From: Taklimakanibacter deserti | GTDB taxonomy: Bacteria; Pseudomonadota; Alphaproteobacteria; Rhizobiales; Aestuariivirgaceae | Length of the DNA: 64,000 bases | Assembly: GCA_003574785.1 (NCBI GenBank) | Contig: QORU01000013.1 | Span: 169,304 to 233,303, forward strand | Reading direction: 5' to 3' | Part shown: piece by piece, positions 45,008 to 54,511 of the stretch | Layout of the letters: the number at the start of each line of letters is the position of its first letter | Position numbering within the stretch: the first letter of the stretch is position 1 | Position numbers and translations under genes: made by a program | Notes under the pieces: model-generated | Told to the model about the DNA's origin: nothing | What the model saw: the letters and a program-made list of their open reading frames with translations, nothing else | Databases searched by the model: none

Positions 45008-47274
45008 TGCCGGATAAAGTCGATGTGATCGTGATCGGCGGAGGCATCATCGGCTGCTCCATTGCCTATCATCTGGCCAAGCGCGGCATAAGCGACACGC
45101 TTCTGCTCGAGCGCCGGCAGCTCTGCTGCGGCACGACCTGGCATTCGGTCGGCAGCGTCGCCGAGTTCCGCGGCAGCCGCATCCTGACCGAGCTCGCGAA
45201 ATACAGCGTCGAGCTCTATCGCTCGCTCGAGGCCGAGACCGGCATGGCGACCGGCTACAAGAAATCGGGCTCCATCATGCTGGCGCTCAACCCGGAGCGC
45301 TTCATGGAAATGCAGCGGGTGATGGCGCTTGCGCGCGCCTATGGCGCCGAGGCCGAGATGGTCTCGATCGCCGATGTGCAAAGACTTTGCCCGCATGTCA
45401 AAACCGACGATGCGTTGGCCGGTCTCTATATTCCGACCGATGGCCGCACCAACCCCGTCGACACCACTCAGGCCTTGGCGCGCGGCGCCAAGATGAAGGG
45501 CGCCACCATTCGCGAGGACATGCCGGTCGACAAACTTTTGATCGAGAACGGCGCGGTGACCGGCGTGTTCACCAAGGAAGGATTCATCCGCGCCGATGCG
45601 GTGGTGATTGCCGGCGGCATGTGGGGCCGCGAATTCGCGCAAGGCCATGGCGTCGCCCTGCCGCTGCAGGCGGCCGAGCATTTCTATGCCGTCACCCAGC
45701 CTATCGCCGATCTCCAGCGCAACATCCCTTTCATCCGTGTGCCGGACGAGAGCACCTATTATAAAGAAGACACCGGCAAGCTGCTGTTCGGATGCCTCGA
45801 GCCCCGCGCCAAGCCCTGGGCGCTCGATCGCATCCCCGAATCCTTCTGCTTCGACGCTCTGCCTGAGGATCTCGATCATTTCGAGCCGATCTTCACCGCG
45901 GCGGTGGAACGCTTTCCGCTGCTCGAGAAAGCCGAGATCAAGATCTTCTTCAACGGTCCGGAAAGTTTCACCCCGGACGGCAATGCCCTGCTGGGCGAGA
46001 CGCCCGAGGTGAAGAACCTGTTCGTCGCCTGCGGCATGAACACGGTCGGCGTGATGACGGGCGGCGGCGTCGGCAAGGCGATGGCGGAGTGGATCGCCAC
46101 GCGCGAAAGGCCGCCGGGTCTCTCGGCCTACGATGTGGCGCGCGCTCCCGCCTTCCAGATCAGCCGCAGCTTCCGCCACGACCGTACCGTCGAGGCGCTG
46201 GGCGTGCTTTATGCCGTCGGCTGGCCCAATCGCGAATATTCATCGGCACGCGGCGCGAGGCGTTCGCCGCTGCATCATTGGCATATCGAGAAGCGGGCGG
46301 TCATGGGCGAGAAGGCCGGCTGGGAAGTGCCGCTCGTCTATGCGCCGGCAGGTGCCGAGGTGGAAGTGCAATTGAGCTATGGTCATCAGAACTGGGAAGG
46401 CTGGGCGAGCGAGGAATGCCGCCGCGCGCTCGATGCGGCAGTCCTGTTCGATCTTTCAGGCCTGGCGAAGATCGATTTGTCGGGACCGGACAGCGCTGCT
46501 GCTCTCGCCGATCTGTCATCGCAAGCGCCGAAAGCAGGATTGAGCCGGGCGATCTGGCCGACGTCCAAAGGCACGATCGAAGCCGCAGTGACGATCGCAC
46601 CTATGGGGCAGTGGCATTACCTCATCCTCTCGGAGCCGGGGGCGGAACGCCGGCATTTGCATTGGATCGGCAAGCGGGTTCAGCCGGGACGTAATGTCTC
46701 GGTAACGGAGGTGACGCCCGGTCTCGCGGTGTTACTCCTGATCGGGCCGGACAGCGCGAAGATCATCGGCGCGGCTGAAGAGGGTGATCTCCATATCGGC
46801 TATGCGCCTTGCCGCGTCTTGCGCTGCGATCACTATGGCATCGACGCCTGGCTCGTCGTGACATCGACGGAATTCGCGGGCCACGTGGCCGAAAGCCTCG
46901 ACCGCTCAGGGAAGCTCATTCCGGGCGGCCACTACGCGCTCGAAGCCTTGCGGGTCAGAGCAGGGGTTCCGGCCTGGCCGCGCGACCTTGATGATCAGGC
47001 TCCGGCCCGGGAGACGACGAAGACAAAACTCGTCAGGGTGTCGATGGCGTCGGCCGAAGTCCCGCTCTACGGCAACGAAGGCATTTTGCGCGATGGAAAG
47101 ACGGTAGGCCAGACCACATCGGGGCATTGGGGGCCCTTCAACGGCAAGCCCGAGGCCCTCGGTTTCATCTCCAGCGAAGGCGGTATCGACAAGGGCTGGA
47201 TCGAGACGGGGCGTTTCGAGATCGATGCGCCAGGCGGGCCTTATCCGGCGAAATGCGACGTGCTGGCCTATTGA
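45004..47274 (+). CDS. dimethylglycine/sarcosine dehydrogenase-like FAD oxidoreductase with GcvT-type C-terminus
   Basis: A 756-residue flavoprotein. The N-terminal DAO domain has VIVIGGGIIGCSIAYHL at 8-24. CGTTWHSVG at 42-50 is the segment in which relatives attach FAD covalently to histidine (H47 here). The C-terminal half (about 400-756) resembles the aminomethyltransferase (GcvT) folate domain: LHHWHIEKRAVMGEKAGWEV, then GHWGPFNGKPEALGFI near the end. At 756 residues it is somewhat shorter than the usual 800-830. The family demethylates N-methylated amino acids, passing formaldehyde to tetrahydrofolate. The ATG overlaps the hydroxylase stop, and its 3' end overlaps the opposing sulfotransferase gene by 7 bp. 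Confidence 0.88.
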   Translation: MMPDKVDVIVIGGGIIGCSIAYHLAKRGISDTLLLERRQLCCGTTWHSVGSVAEFRGSRILTELAKYSVELYRSLEAETGMATGYKKSGSIMLALNPERFMEMQRVMALARAYGAEAEMVSIADVQRLCPHVKTDDALAGLYIPTDGRTNPVDTTQALARGAKMKGATIREDMPVDKLLIENGAVTGVFTKEGFIRADAVVIAGGMWGREFAQGHGVALPLQAAEHFYAVTQPIADLQRNIPFIRVPDESTYYKEDTGKLLFGCLEPRAKPWALDRIPESFCFDALPEDLDHFEPIFTAAVERFPLLEKAEIKIFFNGPESFTPDGNALLGETPEVKNLFVACGMNTVGVMTGGGVGKAMAEWIATRERPPGLSAYDVARAPAFQISRSFRHDRTVEALGVLYAVGWPNREYSSARGARRSPLHHWHIEKRAVMGEKAGWEVPLVYAPAGAEVEVQLSYGHQNWEGWASEECRRALDAAVLFDLSGLAKIDLSGPDSAAALADLSSQAPKAGLSRAIWPTSKGTIEAAVTIAPMGQWHYLILSEPGAERRHLHWIGKRVQPGRNVSVTEVTPGLAVLLLIGPDSAKIIGAAEEGDLHIGYAPCRVLRCDHYGIDAWLVVTSTEFAGHVAESLDRSGKLIPGGHYALEALRVRAGVPAWPRDLDDQAPARETTKTKLVRVSMASAEVPLYGNEGILRDGKTVGQTTSGHWGPFNGKPEALGFISSEGGIDKGWIETGRFEIDAPGGPYPAKCDVLAY

Positions 47275-48227
47275 TTTTCCCCATAGCGAAAGACCGGGGA
47301 AAGCTCGGCTTGCACCATGCGATCGATGTTCTCCGCCTCTTCGGGCGTCAGGTAATCCCGCCAGCCGCCGACTTTCCCACGGCGGACCTTGAAGCTCGAG
47401 GGGTCATTCGCATCGGCGGGCTTGAGGCGTATGTTGAAGCCGAGCTTGCCCGAGTTCTGGCGCTCCAGGTTGCGCATGTTCTCGATCGAGGCATAAGCGA
47501 CGGCGTCCTCGATCTCAGGCTCCCCCGGCGATTGGCCGAGGAAGCCCAGCAGCCGGCCGAACTCGCGGTGATTGTCGGCGCGCAAATCCTCATATCGCAA
47601 GAGGCTGAGCTCAGCGAACCGGTCGAGATCACGGGCCCAGGCATTCATGAAACGGATGATCTTCGGGATGCCGGCGGCCTCGCCGGCGATGAAGTCATAG
47701 ACTCCGAGATCGTCGAGCGGATAGGCATTGATGATCTTCTTGCGCCGGCGGATGCGATGTTTCCATTGGAAATATTGGGAAATGGCCGTATCGCGCGGAT
47801 CGCGGACGAGCAGCACAACCTTGCTGCGGCCGTAATTGTCGAACTTCACGTCCGTGCCGGTATAGTCGTGCAAATAATTGTCATGCGTGAAAAACAGAAT
47901 GGGAATGGCGGAATGGCGCCGGTTCAATTCGTCGAATTCCATCATCACCGGTGACGACAGGCCATGTTTCTGCGTGAAATATCGTGTCAGCATGACCCTG
48001 AGCCAGGTGCGACCGCTTTTACCGAATGAGACGATGACGGCATCAGCCCGTTCGAGTTTCTTTGCTTCTTCATAGCCGCGCAGCCACCGCTCGAACGCGA
48101 TATTCTGGTGTTCCGGGAGGATGCGGCCCGCGGACGCAGCGGCAATGCGCAATCCGGTGCGGAATGTGGCGGTCGACGGCAGCATGTCGGCGATTTTACC
48201 TGGTAGATCGAAGGACCGGCCAGGCAT
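47268..48227 (-). CDS. sulfotransferase domain protein
   Basis: A 319-residue PAPS-dependent sulfotransferase family protein. The 5'-phosphosulfate loop is SFGKSGRTWLR at 67-77 and the 3'-phosphate motif LLVRDPRDTAISQYF near 139-153. FFTHDNYLHDY probably carries the catalytic histidine (H115), and LRYEDLRAD and RRGKVGGWRDYLTPEEAE are further family signatures. The ATG at 48227 has AGGAGAGG upstream. It stands divergent to an LptF-like permease and heads a region of envelope-glycan genes, so a surface polysaccharide or lipid acceptor is likely. Small-molecule acceptors remain possible. Confidence 0.9.
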   Translation of the reverse strand: MPGRSFDLPGKIADMLPSTATFRTGLRIAAASAGRILPEHQNIAFERWLRGYEEAKKLERADAVIVSFGKSGRTWLRVMLTRYFTQKHGLSSPVMMEFDELNRRHSAIPILFFTHDNYLHDYTGTDVKFDNYGRSKVVLLVRDPRDTAISQYFQWKHRIRRRKKIINAYPLDDLGVYDFIAGEAAGIPKIIRFMNAWARDLDRFAELSLLRYEDLRADNHREFGRLLGFLGQSPGEPEIEDAVAYASIENMRNLERQNSGKLGFNIRLKPADANDPSSFKVRRGKVGGWRDYLTPEEAENIDRMVQAELSPVFRYGENQ

Positions 48228-48344
48228 TTCGCCTCTCCTTATGTCGATTTAATGAAACGGGCAGCCGCCATGCGCTATGCTGCTGTCACGTCACCGTCAT
48301 TGCCGGTCTCTAGAGGACACGAGGCTTGCGCGGGGAAGTCAGCA

Positions 48345-49577
48345 ATGCGCCGCTTCACGATCGATCGTTATATTGCCGGCAAGGTTCTCGTCCCGTTGGC
48401 AACCACCTTCGGCATAGGGCTCATCTTCCTTCTGGCCGACCGCGTCATGGGCCTTCTCGACCGAACGATCGGCAAGGACAACGTGCTGGGCGTCCTGTTC
48501 CAGATGCTCGCTTATCTCTCTCCCTATTATATCGGGCTCGCGATCCCGATGGCCCTGTTCCTGGGCGTCCTTTTGGGCTTCAGCCGCATGTCCCAGGACA
48601 ATGAGATCGATGCGCTGCAGGCAGCGGGTATAGGCCTGCATCGCCTATCAGTGCCGGTTGCCCTCCTGTCCATCGTCTCGCTGGCGGCGGCGGTTGTGGT
48701 CATGGGCTGGTTGCAGCCGCATGGGCGTTATGCCTACCGGGCGTTGGCCTATGCCGTCCAAAATGTCGAAGTCTATTACCTCGCCGAAGAAGGCGTGTTC
48801 ATGCGGGCCGACAACCGCACCTTCATCCTTGACGGGCTCGACCGGGCCAACAAGCGGGCGCAGCATGTCTTCATCTATGAGGATCGCGGTCCGCAGAAGG
48901 GCGTCACGACGATCACCGCTCAAGCGGGGCAAATTCACGATGCGGAAGGTCAGGGCCGCCCGACGCTTCGCCTCGAGCACGGCTCGACGTTGAAGATCGC
49001 GCCGGTCCCGAACCTGGTGGCCGGACCGCTTAAGGCGCCGGAGAACAGCGACTTCACCACGGTCGATACGCCGATTGGCGGCGTCAGCGACAAGGCCTTT
49101 CGCGCGCGTGGCCTCGATGAGCGCGAGTTGACCCTACCCGAGCTGTTCGCGCGTCAGGCCAGCCCACCGCCCGATTCCTCGGTCAATGCGATGACGGCCG
49201 AGCTCCACAACCGCCTCGTCAAGATGCTGACGATCCCGCTGCTGCCCTTGCTGGCGATCCCCTTCGCCTTGGCCCGCAGCCGGGTTCATCGCGCCTCGAA
49301 TATCGGCGGCGCCATCATCCTCTTGTTCATCTACAATCATTTCATCGAGCAAGGCGCCGCTGCCACCAGTGGCAACGGCACTTCGCCGTGGCTCAGCATA
49401 TGGCTGCCCTTCGCCGTCATGGCGCTGTTCACGGCCTGGCGCTTCTGGACGGCGTGCTTTACGGCCAAGCGCGATCCGTTCCGCTCTCCTTATGAATGGC
49501 CGCAGGCTTTGGTGACGGAGAGGCGATGGCTGAACCTGCCCGGCAAAGGGGCGAACGGCGTCATGCACCGGTCGTGA
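48345..49577 (+). CDS. LptF/LptG family permease
   Basis: A 410-residue inner-membrane protein of the lipopolysaccharide-export permease family (YjgP/YjgQ). Three N-terminal membrane segments (from FTIDRYIAGKVLVPLATTFG, and LAYLSPYYIGLAIPMALFLG) enclose the LDRTIGKDN loop. A periplasmic beta-jellyroll spans about 130-290 (EEGVFMRADNRTFILDGLDR), and three membrane segments follow (LHNRLVKMLTIPLLPLLAIP). I chose the ATG at 48345; an upstream frame adds 31 residues without homology. LptF and LptG normally occur as adjacent genes; only one is here. It may be an additional copy serving the local glycan cluster. Confidence 0.85.
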   Translation: MRRFTIDRYIAGKVLVPLATTFGIGLIFLLADRVMGLLDRTIGKDNVLGVLFQMLAYLSPYYIGLAIPMALFLGVLLGFSRMSQDNEIDALQAAGIGLHRLSVPVALLSIVSLAAAVVVMGWLQPHGRYAYRALAYAVQNVEVYYLAEEGVFMRADNRTFILDGLDRANKRAQHVFIYEDRGPQKGVTTITAQAGQIHDAEGQGRPTLRLEHGSTLKIAPVPNLVAGPLKAPENSDFTTVDTPIGGVSDKAFRARGLDERELTLPELFARQASPPPDSSVNAMTAELHNRLVKMLTIPLLPLLAIPFALARSRVHRASNIGGAIILLFIYNHFIEQGAAATSGNGTSPWLSIWLPFAVMALFTAWRFWTACFTAKRDPFRSPYEWPQALVTERRWLNLPGKGANGVMHRS

Positions 49578-50946
49578 AGATGACACCGGGTTGGGTCAGA
49601 CGCTTGCGCAAATTGAAGGCCAGCAGCTCGGCGATGCGCTGATCGCCGAGAGGCCGCCGTTCGACTCGCTGGTGGATATCGAGATCGGGCTTACCGTTGC
49701 CCTCGATGATGCAGGGACCGTCTTCCAGCATGGCGACGTCCCAGCCGATCGCGGTGCGCTGCGGAAACGCGGCATGCGCGCGGCGGGCGAGCTCGAGGAC
49801 ATCTGCCCAGAAAGGCAGAGTGCGCCCGATGAAGGCAATACCAGTCACCGGATGGGTGTCGCGCCAACCAACATGCGGCCTGACCCCCATGTCGGAGGCG
49901 AGTCCGATGCGGCCGGTTGCGAGATCGACAGGGGCGGCGAGCCCACCCTGATGGAAATTGTCGACCACGGAATTCGCCCCGATGGCCATCCGGAAGGCGG
50001 CGTTCGTCGCCTCGAATCCCCCCTTTTCATCGCGGCAAGTCAGCACGCGCACGGTGGCGAGCGCGTCATTGCTGATGTCCTTGAGGAGTGGATGATTGAC
50101 GAGCCGCGGCTGCACGACAAAATCCTGCCCGAGCGACTGCTGGGCGATCCATCGCAGCAGGTCGGGGCGACGGAGCGCTTCGCCCTTGCTGTTGCGATAG
50201 CGGCCGTCACCGACGAAATCCCATCTTTCGGAATGATGACCGCCATTGCCCTGCCGCGGCTTCACGAACAGATCACTGTCGGGAAGCGCTTCGCCGTCGC
50301 CCTGCGGAAAGCAGATCTTGCCGCGCGCGGCATGGAAAAGCACCGGAACGGCGATAAGTCCCGTTGTTTTGCAATAATCGGCAAACCACACTTTGTCCGC
50401 CAGGAAGTCGGTATTGGCCATGGGCTCGAGCAGCTCATAGGCGGCGGCAATCGTCTCATGAGCCGTCAGATAGAGCGGAGCCCGTGCTCTTCGGTCATCA
50501 TCGAAAAGCTCGAACATGTAATACCAAGGCGGCGCGATGGCATAGGACCAGGCGCAATGGAGCTGGCCGAGGGCCTGTGACACGGCCCTTTTGCCGGTTC
50601 GCCTGCGGATGACCGCGCCATTGCGCGCCGTGTTCTGGACGATCGTGAAAGCGAGCGCGAATGGCCATGTGACAGCCGCCAGGAGAGCCTTGCCCGGTCC
50701 CGCCGGAAGACGCCAGAAATACTCTTTATATGTGGCGTGGAGATAGGCAGCCGCCTCGGACCCCTGCCGGGACGCCGGCGCGAGCGCCATGGGAAGGCCC
50801 GAAACATCATAGGCAAACTGCTCGGCCCGAGCGAGAGTGCTCTTCCACAGCTTGCCCCGCAGCAGCGCAGCACTGGCGGTGAGGCCGCTGACGGACGGCT
50901 TCGCCAGCGGGCGCGACGCTTCGTGCTGCAGCGGCGGAACGTCCAT
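49561..50946 (-). CDS. sugar-transfer-associated ATP-grasp protein
   Basis: A 461-residue protein whose C-terminal half (about 180-455) resembles the sugar-transfer-associated ATP-grasp family (SDLFVKPRQGNGGHHSERWD for the ATP-binding lysine, then TAIGWDVAMLEDGPCIIEGN and GKPDLDIHQ for the metal-binding end). The N-terminal part contains a hydrophobic LLAAVTWPFALAFTIVQ stretch, so it may be membrane-associated. ATP-grasp enzymes ligate a carboxylate to an amine or similar group, which would suit amino-acid decoration of a glycan. The ATG at 50946 follows GAGGA. It lies eight bases downstream of the ELM1-family gene and overlaps the LptF-like gene at its 3' end by 17 bp. Confidence 0.8.
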   Translation of the reverse strand: MDVPPLQHEASRPLAKPSVSGLTASAALLRGKLWKSTLARAEQFAYDVSGLPMALAPASRQGSEAAAYLHATYKEYFWRLPAGPGKALLAAVTWPFALAFTIVQNTARNGAVIRRRTGKRAVSQALGQLHCAWSYAIAPPWYYMFELFDDDRRARAPLYLTAHETIAAAYELLEPMANTDFLADKVWFADYCKTTGLIAVPVLFHAARGKICFPQGDGEALPDSDLFVKPRQGNGGHHSERWDFVGDGRYRNSKGEALRRPDLLRWIAQQSLGQDFVVQPRLVNHPLLKDISNDALATVRVLTCRDEKGGFEATNAAFRMAIGANSVVDNFHQGGLAAPVDLATGRIGLASDMGVRPHVGWRDTHPVTGIAFIGRTLPFWADVLELARRAHAAFPQRTAIGWDVAMLEDGPCIIEGNGKPDLDIHQRVERRPLGDQRIAELLAFNLRKRLTQPGVIFTTGA

Positions 50947-50953
50947 GCTGTCC

Positions 50954-52045
50954 TCACGGTTTGAACAAAGCTTGCACGCGCGCCACGGCATGCCGTAGGT
51001 CAGTCGGAGGAGGGGCGGGCGGCTTCGCGATAGAGTCATCGCCGAGCCAGCTTGCCCGGCCGGCCGACACGACATTGCGATGCACGATGCGCAGGTCTCT
51101 CGACCAGCGCGGCGGACCAAAGCGCATGGCGAGCCGGAACGCCGTGGCCCCCGGGGTTCGTCCGCGCCAATGAGGTGCTGGAAGGACGCCCGCCTCGCTC
51201 GCTTCGGCGCGCATCGATTGCCTGCCTGTCTCGATGTCGAAGAGCAGCACGGGCTTTCCAGTGGCCGATGCCTCGGAGATCATCGAGATGCTGTCGGCCG
51301 TCACGACGATGCGCTCGGCCAAAGCCAGGAAAGCGAGGTAGGGATTGTCGCTTCCACCGCTGGCCCAGTCATAATGATAGCTGGGAACGCTGATCGCCGC
51401 CGCAAGGGCCTGCGATGCCTTGAGGCCAGTGCGCGCGCTGGTCGAGACCAGGAGGCCGCCGCCGCGCTCGTGGGCCAGTCGACTGACGTCCCGGCCCAGC
51501 CGCTCGGCTGAGGCTTGATCGAACACATAAGGCCCGCTGCTGCCGCCGACCAGCACAGCGGTCAATAGCCGAGGCAGATGCTGCAGGCGAGGCCGCCAGG
51601 ACTCGGCTGCAGCGGCCAGGGCCTCGGCATGGATGCGATGGAGTGGAAGCGAACTCATTAGCACATTGGCGCGCCGCGCCAAGGCATATTGCGGCGTGGC
51701 GATGACCAGATCGAATCCGGCGAGATCGCCCCAAGGCGTGCCGATAAAGACGAGGCGGGCGTCATGGTTGCCGAATTTGCGAATCCACGATGCGATGGCC
51801 TCGCTGGCGCGTCCCGCGGCAATGATGAGATCGGGGAAGGGCGCCATGATCTTGTCCGGGCTTTCCTTGCTCAAGGCGGCGAGCGTCGCTTGGCCGAGGA
51901 ACCGCAAGAGCCTTTCCGACGGGCGATAGATCAGCCTCTTGGTCTCATAAGGCCACCCCAAGGCGTCGGCCAAAGCAAAGAGCTGGGTGTTGTCGCCCGC
52001 ATGCGGGCTTGCGAGAATCCAGGTGCGCGGTGCGGCCATCGCCAT
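50954..52045 (-). CDS. ELM1/GtrOC1 family putative glycosyltransferase, copy 1
   Basis: About 363 residues from the ATG at 52045 (upstream ATG/GTG and a downstream ATG at 52039 are possible). It has the features of the ELM1 family: TWILASPHAGDNTQLFALAD at the N-terminus, LIIAAGRASEAIASWIRK, TPWGDLAGFDLVIATPQYAL, and VTADSISMISEASATGKPVL. The C-terminal half resembles a GT-B nucleotide-sugar binding domain. The plant homologue was named for mitochondrial fission, but bacterial members cluster with LPS-core genes. Divergent to the glycosyltransferase at 52170. Confidence 0.82.
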   Translation of the reverse strand: MAMAAPRTWILASPHAGDNTQLFALADALGWPYETKRLIYRPSERLLRFLGQATLAALSKESPDKIMAPFPDLIIAAGRASEAIASWIRKFGNHDARLVFIGTPWGDLAGFDLVIATPQYALARRANVLMSSLPLHRIHAEALAAAAESWRPRLQHLPRLLTAVLVGGSSGPYVFDQASAERLGRDVSRLAHERGGGLLVSTSARTGLKASQALAAAISVPSYHYDWASGGSDNPYLAFLALAERIVVTADSISMISEASATGKPVLLFDIETGRQSMRAEASEAGVLPAPHWRGRTPGATAFRLAMRFGPPRWSRDLRIVHRNVVSAGRASWLGDDSIAKPPAPPPTDLRHAVARVQALFKP

Positions 52046-52169
52046 GAGCCGGATTCCTATCTCAGGCGCCATCTCCACGCGCACGGCAAAATGCCGCTTC
52101 TTCTGTCATTAAAGATTTGCATTTTGCTGCGTCAGTTGGCGTTGGCCGATTTTGAATCCGCGGGGATCC

Positions 52170-53087
52170 ATGCAGCAGCCTCACGACAGAGCGCGAATCT
52201 TCATCCAGACCAATGACAAGCAGTCGATTGGCGCGATCGTTTCGGCCTATTCGATGAAGCGCGCCTCGAAACACGCCGACAAGTTCGATGTGACGATCAT
52301 CCGTCAGGAGGACCATGGGTTCTTCCACGCCAGGGAAGGGCAATCCTACCGCCGGCATGGCGTCGAGCGCGTCTGGCGCAATGACGATCTGCAATCCTTC
52401 ACCTTGGTGCGCTTCCTTCCGCCCGAGTTGATGGGCTATCGCGGCCGCGCCCTGGTGGTCGACCCGGATGTTTTCGCCGTGGCCGATGTCTGGGAACTGC
52501 TCGGCCGCGATATGAAGGGCAAGGCCATCCTGTGCCGCGGGTCGAAATTCAAGAACGGCGCCTTCGCGACCAGTGTTATGCTGCTCGACTGCGCGAAGCT
52601 TGCGCACTGGAATGTCAAACGCGATTTCGATGAGCTGTTCGAGGGAAAGCGCGACTATCACGACTGGATTTCCCTGCTGCTCGAGCCGCGCGACACGATC
52701 GGCTCCTTCGAGGACGAGTGGAACGATTTCGACCGGCTGACGCCCAAGACCAAGATGCTGCACAATACCAGGCGGCGCACCCAGCCCTGGAAAACCGGCC
52801 TGCCCGTCGATTACACGCCGACCGAGTTCGTGCCCGTCATCGGTTGGATCATGCGCCTGCGGCGCCAGATGTTCGGCGATCACGGTCTGCTCGGCCGTTA
52901 TGCCAGGCATCCTGACCGGCGGCAGGAGGAATTCTTCTTCACTCTGCTGCAGGAGTGCCTGGCGAAAGGATTGGTCGAGGAAGCGACGATCCGCGATGCG
53001 ATGAAACGAAACTTCATCCGTCATGACGCGCTCGACGTCGTCGCGCGCGTGCCGCGCCTGGTCGAAACGGCGACCGTGGGAGCCTAG
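52170..53087 (+). CDS. putative GT-A type glycosyltransferase
   Basis: A 305-residue soluble protein that starts RIFIQTNDKQSIGAIVSAYS, a nucleotide-binding strand typical of GT-A enzymes. It has a D-x-D motif in VVDPDVFAV (98-100), with FKNGAFATSVMLLDC and DEWNDFDRLTPKTKMLHNT downstream, the latter like the closing segment of family-8-type transferases. The ATG at 52170 is preferred; a TTG at 52152 is also in frame. The donor and acceptor are unknown. Surrounded by GT-B and ELM1 genes, it probably adds a sugar to a cell-surface glycan. Confidence 0.72.
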   Translation: MQQPHDRARIFIQTNDKQSIGAIVSAYSMKRASKHADKFDVTIIRQEDHGFFHAREGQSYRRHGVERVWRNDDLQSFTLVRFLPPELMGYRGRALVVDPDVFAVADVWELLGRDMKGKAILCRGSKFKNGAFATSVMLLDCAKLAHWNVKRDFDELFEGKRDYHDWISLLLEPRDTIGSFEDEWNDFDRLTPKTKMLHNTRRRTQPWKTGLPVDYTPTEFVPVIGWIMRLRRQMFGDHGLLGRYARHPDRRQEEFFFTLLQECLAKGLVEEATIRDAMKRNFIRHDALDVVARVPRLVETATVGA

Positions 53088-53224
53088 CGCACATCTTTCT
53101 GTCGCCCGTCAGACAAATGTCATGCGCCTTTAAAGAAAGAGCGGACAATGAGTCTCATGAACAACGGGTGAGGCGACTCGAAGCTTCTACCGGCTGACGA
53201 CCCGTTGGCGACGGAGTGACCCGC

Positions 53225-54511
53225 ATGGGATTGACCGAGGCGAAGTTTTCGCAGGCACATCGGATCGACGCACCGGCCGATCGCCTACCCGCCGAGATTT
53301 GCGGAAAGCTGCGTGTGGCGTTGTTCACCGGCAACTACAATTACATCAAGGATGGCGTCTCTCTGACCTTGAACCGTCTCGTCGGCTATTTGCAGCGGCG
53401 CGGAATCGCGGTGCTGGTCGTGGCCCCGACCGGACCTGCGCCGGCCTTCGAGCCTGTCGGCGAGCTGCTGTCGGTGCCTTCCTTCCCCATTCCCTCGCGT
53501 CCCGAATATCGTCTGTCCCTGGGGCTGCCATCCACTGTTTGTCGTCGCCTGGAAGATTTCCGGCCGACCCTGTTTCATATCGCGGTGCCGGATGTCCTGG
53601 GCTACAGGGCCTTGTGCCTGGCTGAACGCTGGCAGGTGCCTGTCGTCGCCTCCTATCACACCCGCTATGATGCCTATTTGAAGTATTACGGGCTCGCCGC
53701 GCTCGAAAGCCTCGGCAAGAAATATCTCAGGTATTTCTACGGCAAATGCCGCCAGATCTATCCGCCTTCCGAATCGATGCTTTCGATTCTCAAGGAGGAG
53801 GGGATAGCGCAGAACATGCGAGTATGGTCGCGCGGCGTGGACACCGAACTGTTCAATCCGAATCGCCGGTGCCTGGCCTGGCGGCGCTCGCTCGGCGTGG
53901 CCGATGACGATATCGTCGTCAGCTATGTCGGCCGGCTGGTGAAGGAGAAAAACACCGCTGTGCTGATCCGGCTCTTCGATGATCTGAGGCGGCGGGGCAT
54001 GCGTTGTCGGCCGATGATCGTCGGCAATGGGCCGGAAGAAGAAGCCATGCGCCGGGCCCTGCCGGACTGCATATTCACCGGTTTTCTCAACGGCGACGTG
54101 CTTGCCCGCACCTATGCGTCATCCGATGTCTTCGTCTTTCCGAGCGAGAGCGAGACTTTCGGCAATGTCACACTGGAAGCGATGGCGAGCGGCTTGCCGG
54201 TGGTTTGCGCCGATGCGAGCGGCAGCCGCAGCCTGGTGATCGAAGGGACGACGGGTTTCCTGGTCAACGCCAGAGACGAAGCCCTCTTCGCCGACAGGAT
54301 CGCCGCTCTGGTCGCGTCACAGGAGCTGCGCTTCAAGATGGGCGCCCATGCCCTGCAGCGGTCGGCTGAATATAGATGGGACAATGTCCTTTCCGGGCTT
54401 CTCGCGAACTATATCGACGTGGTCGAGGTGACCGAGACCGTCGTCATGAGCAACAGGCCACGACATGCCGTGTCGCTGCGTCCGGGCCGCAATGCCGCGC
54501 TCGGCTCTTGA
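53225..54511 (+). CDS. glycosyltransferase family 4 protein
   Basis: A 428-residue GT-B enzyme. The N-terminal Rossmann half begins LRVALFTGNYNYIKDGVSLT and contains PSFPIPSRPEYRLSL and VVASYHTRYDAYLKYYG. The C-terminal nucleotide-sugar half has VSYVGRLVKEKNTAVLIRLF, VGNGPEEEAMRRAL and the retaining E-x7-E motif in PSESETFGNVTLEAMASGLP. It resembles SqdX/MgtA-like glucosyl- or mannosyltransferases acting on lipid acceptors. The ATG at 53225 has GGAG eight bases upstream. Its last 47 bases overlap the next gene, so the two are probably coupled. Confidence 0.9.
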   Translation: MGLTEAKFSQAHRIDAPADRLPAEICGKLRVALFTGNYNYIKDGVSLTLNRLVGYLQRRGIAVLVVAPTGPAPAFEPVGELLSVPSFPIPSRPEYRLSLGLPSTVCRRLEDFRPTLFHIAVPDVLGYRALCLAERWQVPVVASYHTRYDAYLKYYGLAALESLGKKYLRYFYGKCRQIYPPSESMLSILKEEGIAQNMRVWSRGVDTELFNPNRRCLAWRRSLGVADDDIVVSYVGRLVKEKNTAVLIRLFDDLRRRGMRCRPMIVGNGPEEEAMRRALPDCIFTGFLNGDVLARTYASSDVFVFPSESETFGNVTLEAMASGLPVVCADASGSRSLVIEGTTGFLVNARDEALFADRIAALVASQELRFKMGAHALQRSAEYRWDNVLSGLLANYIDVVEVTETVVMSNRPRHAVSLRPGRNAALGS

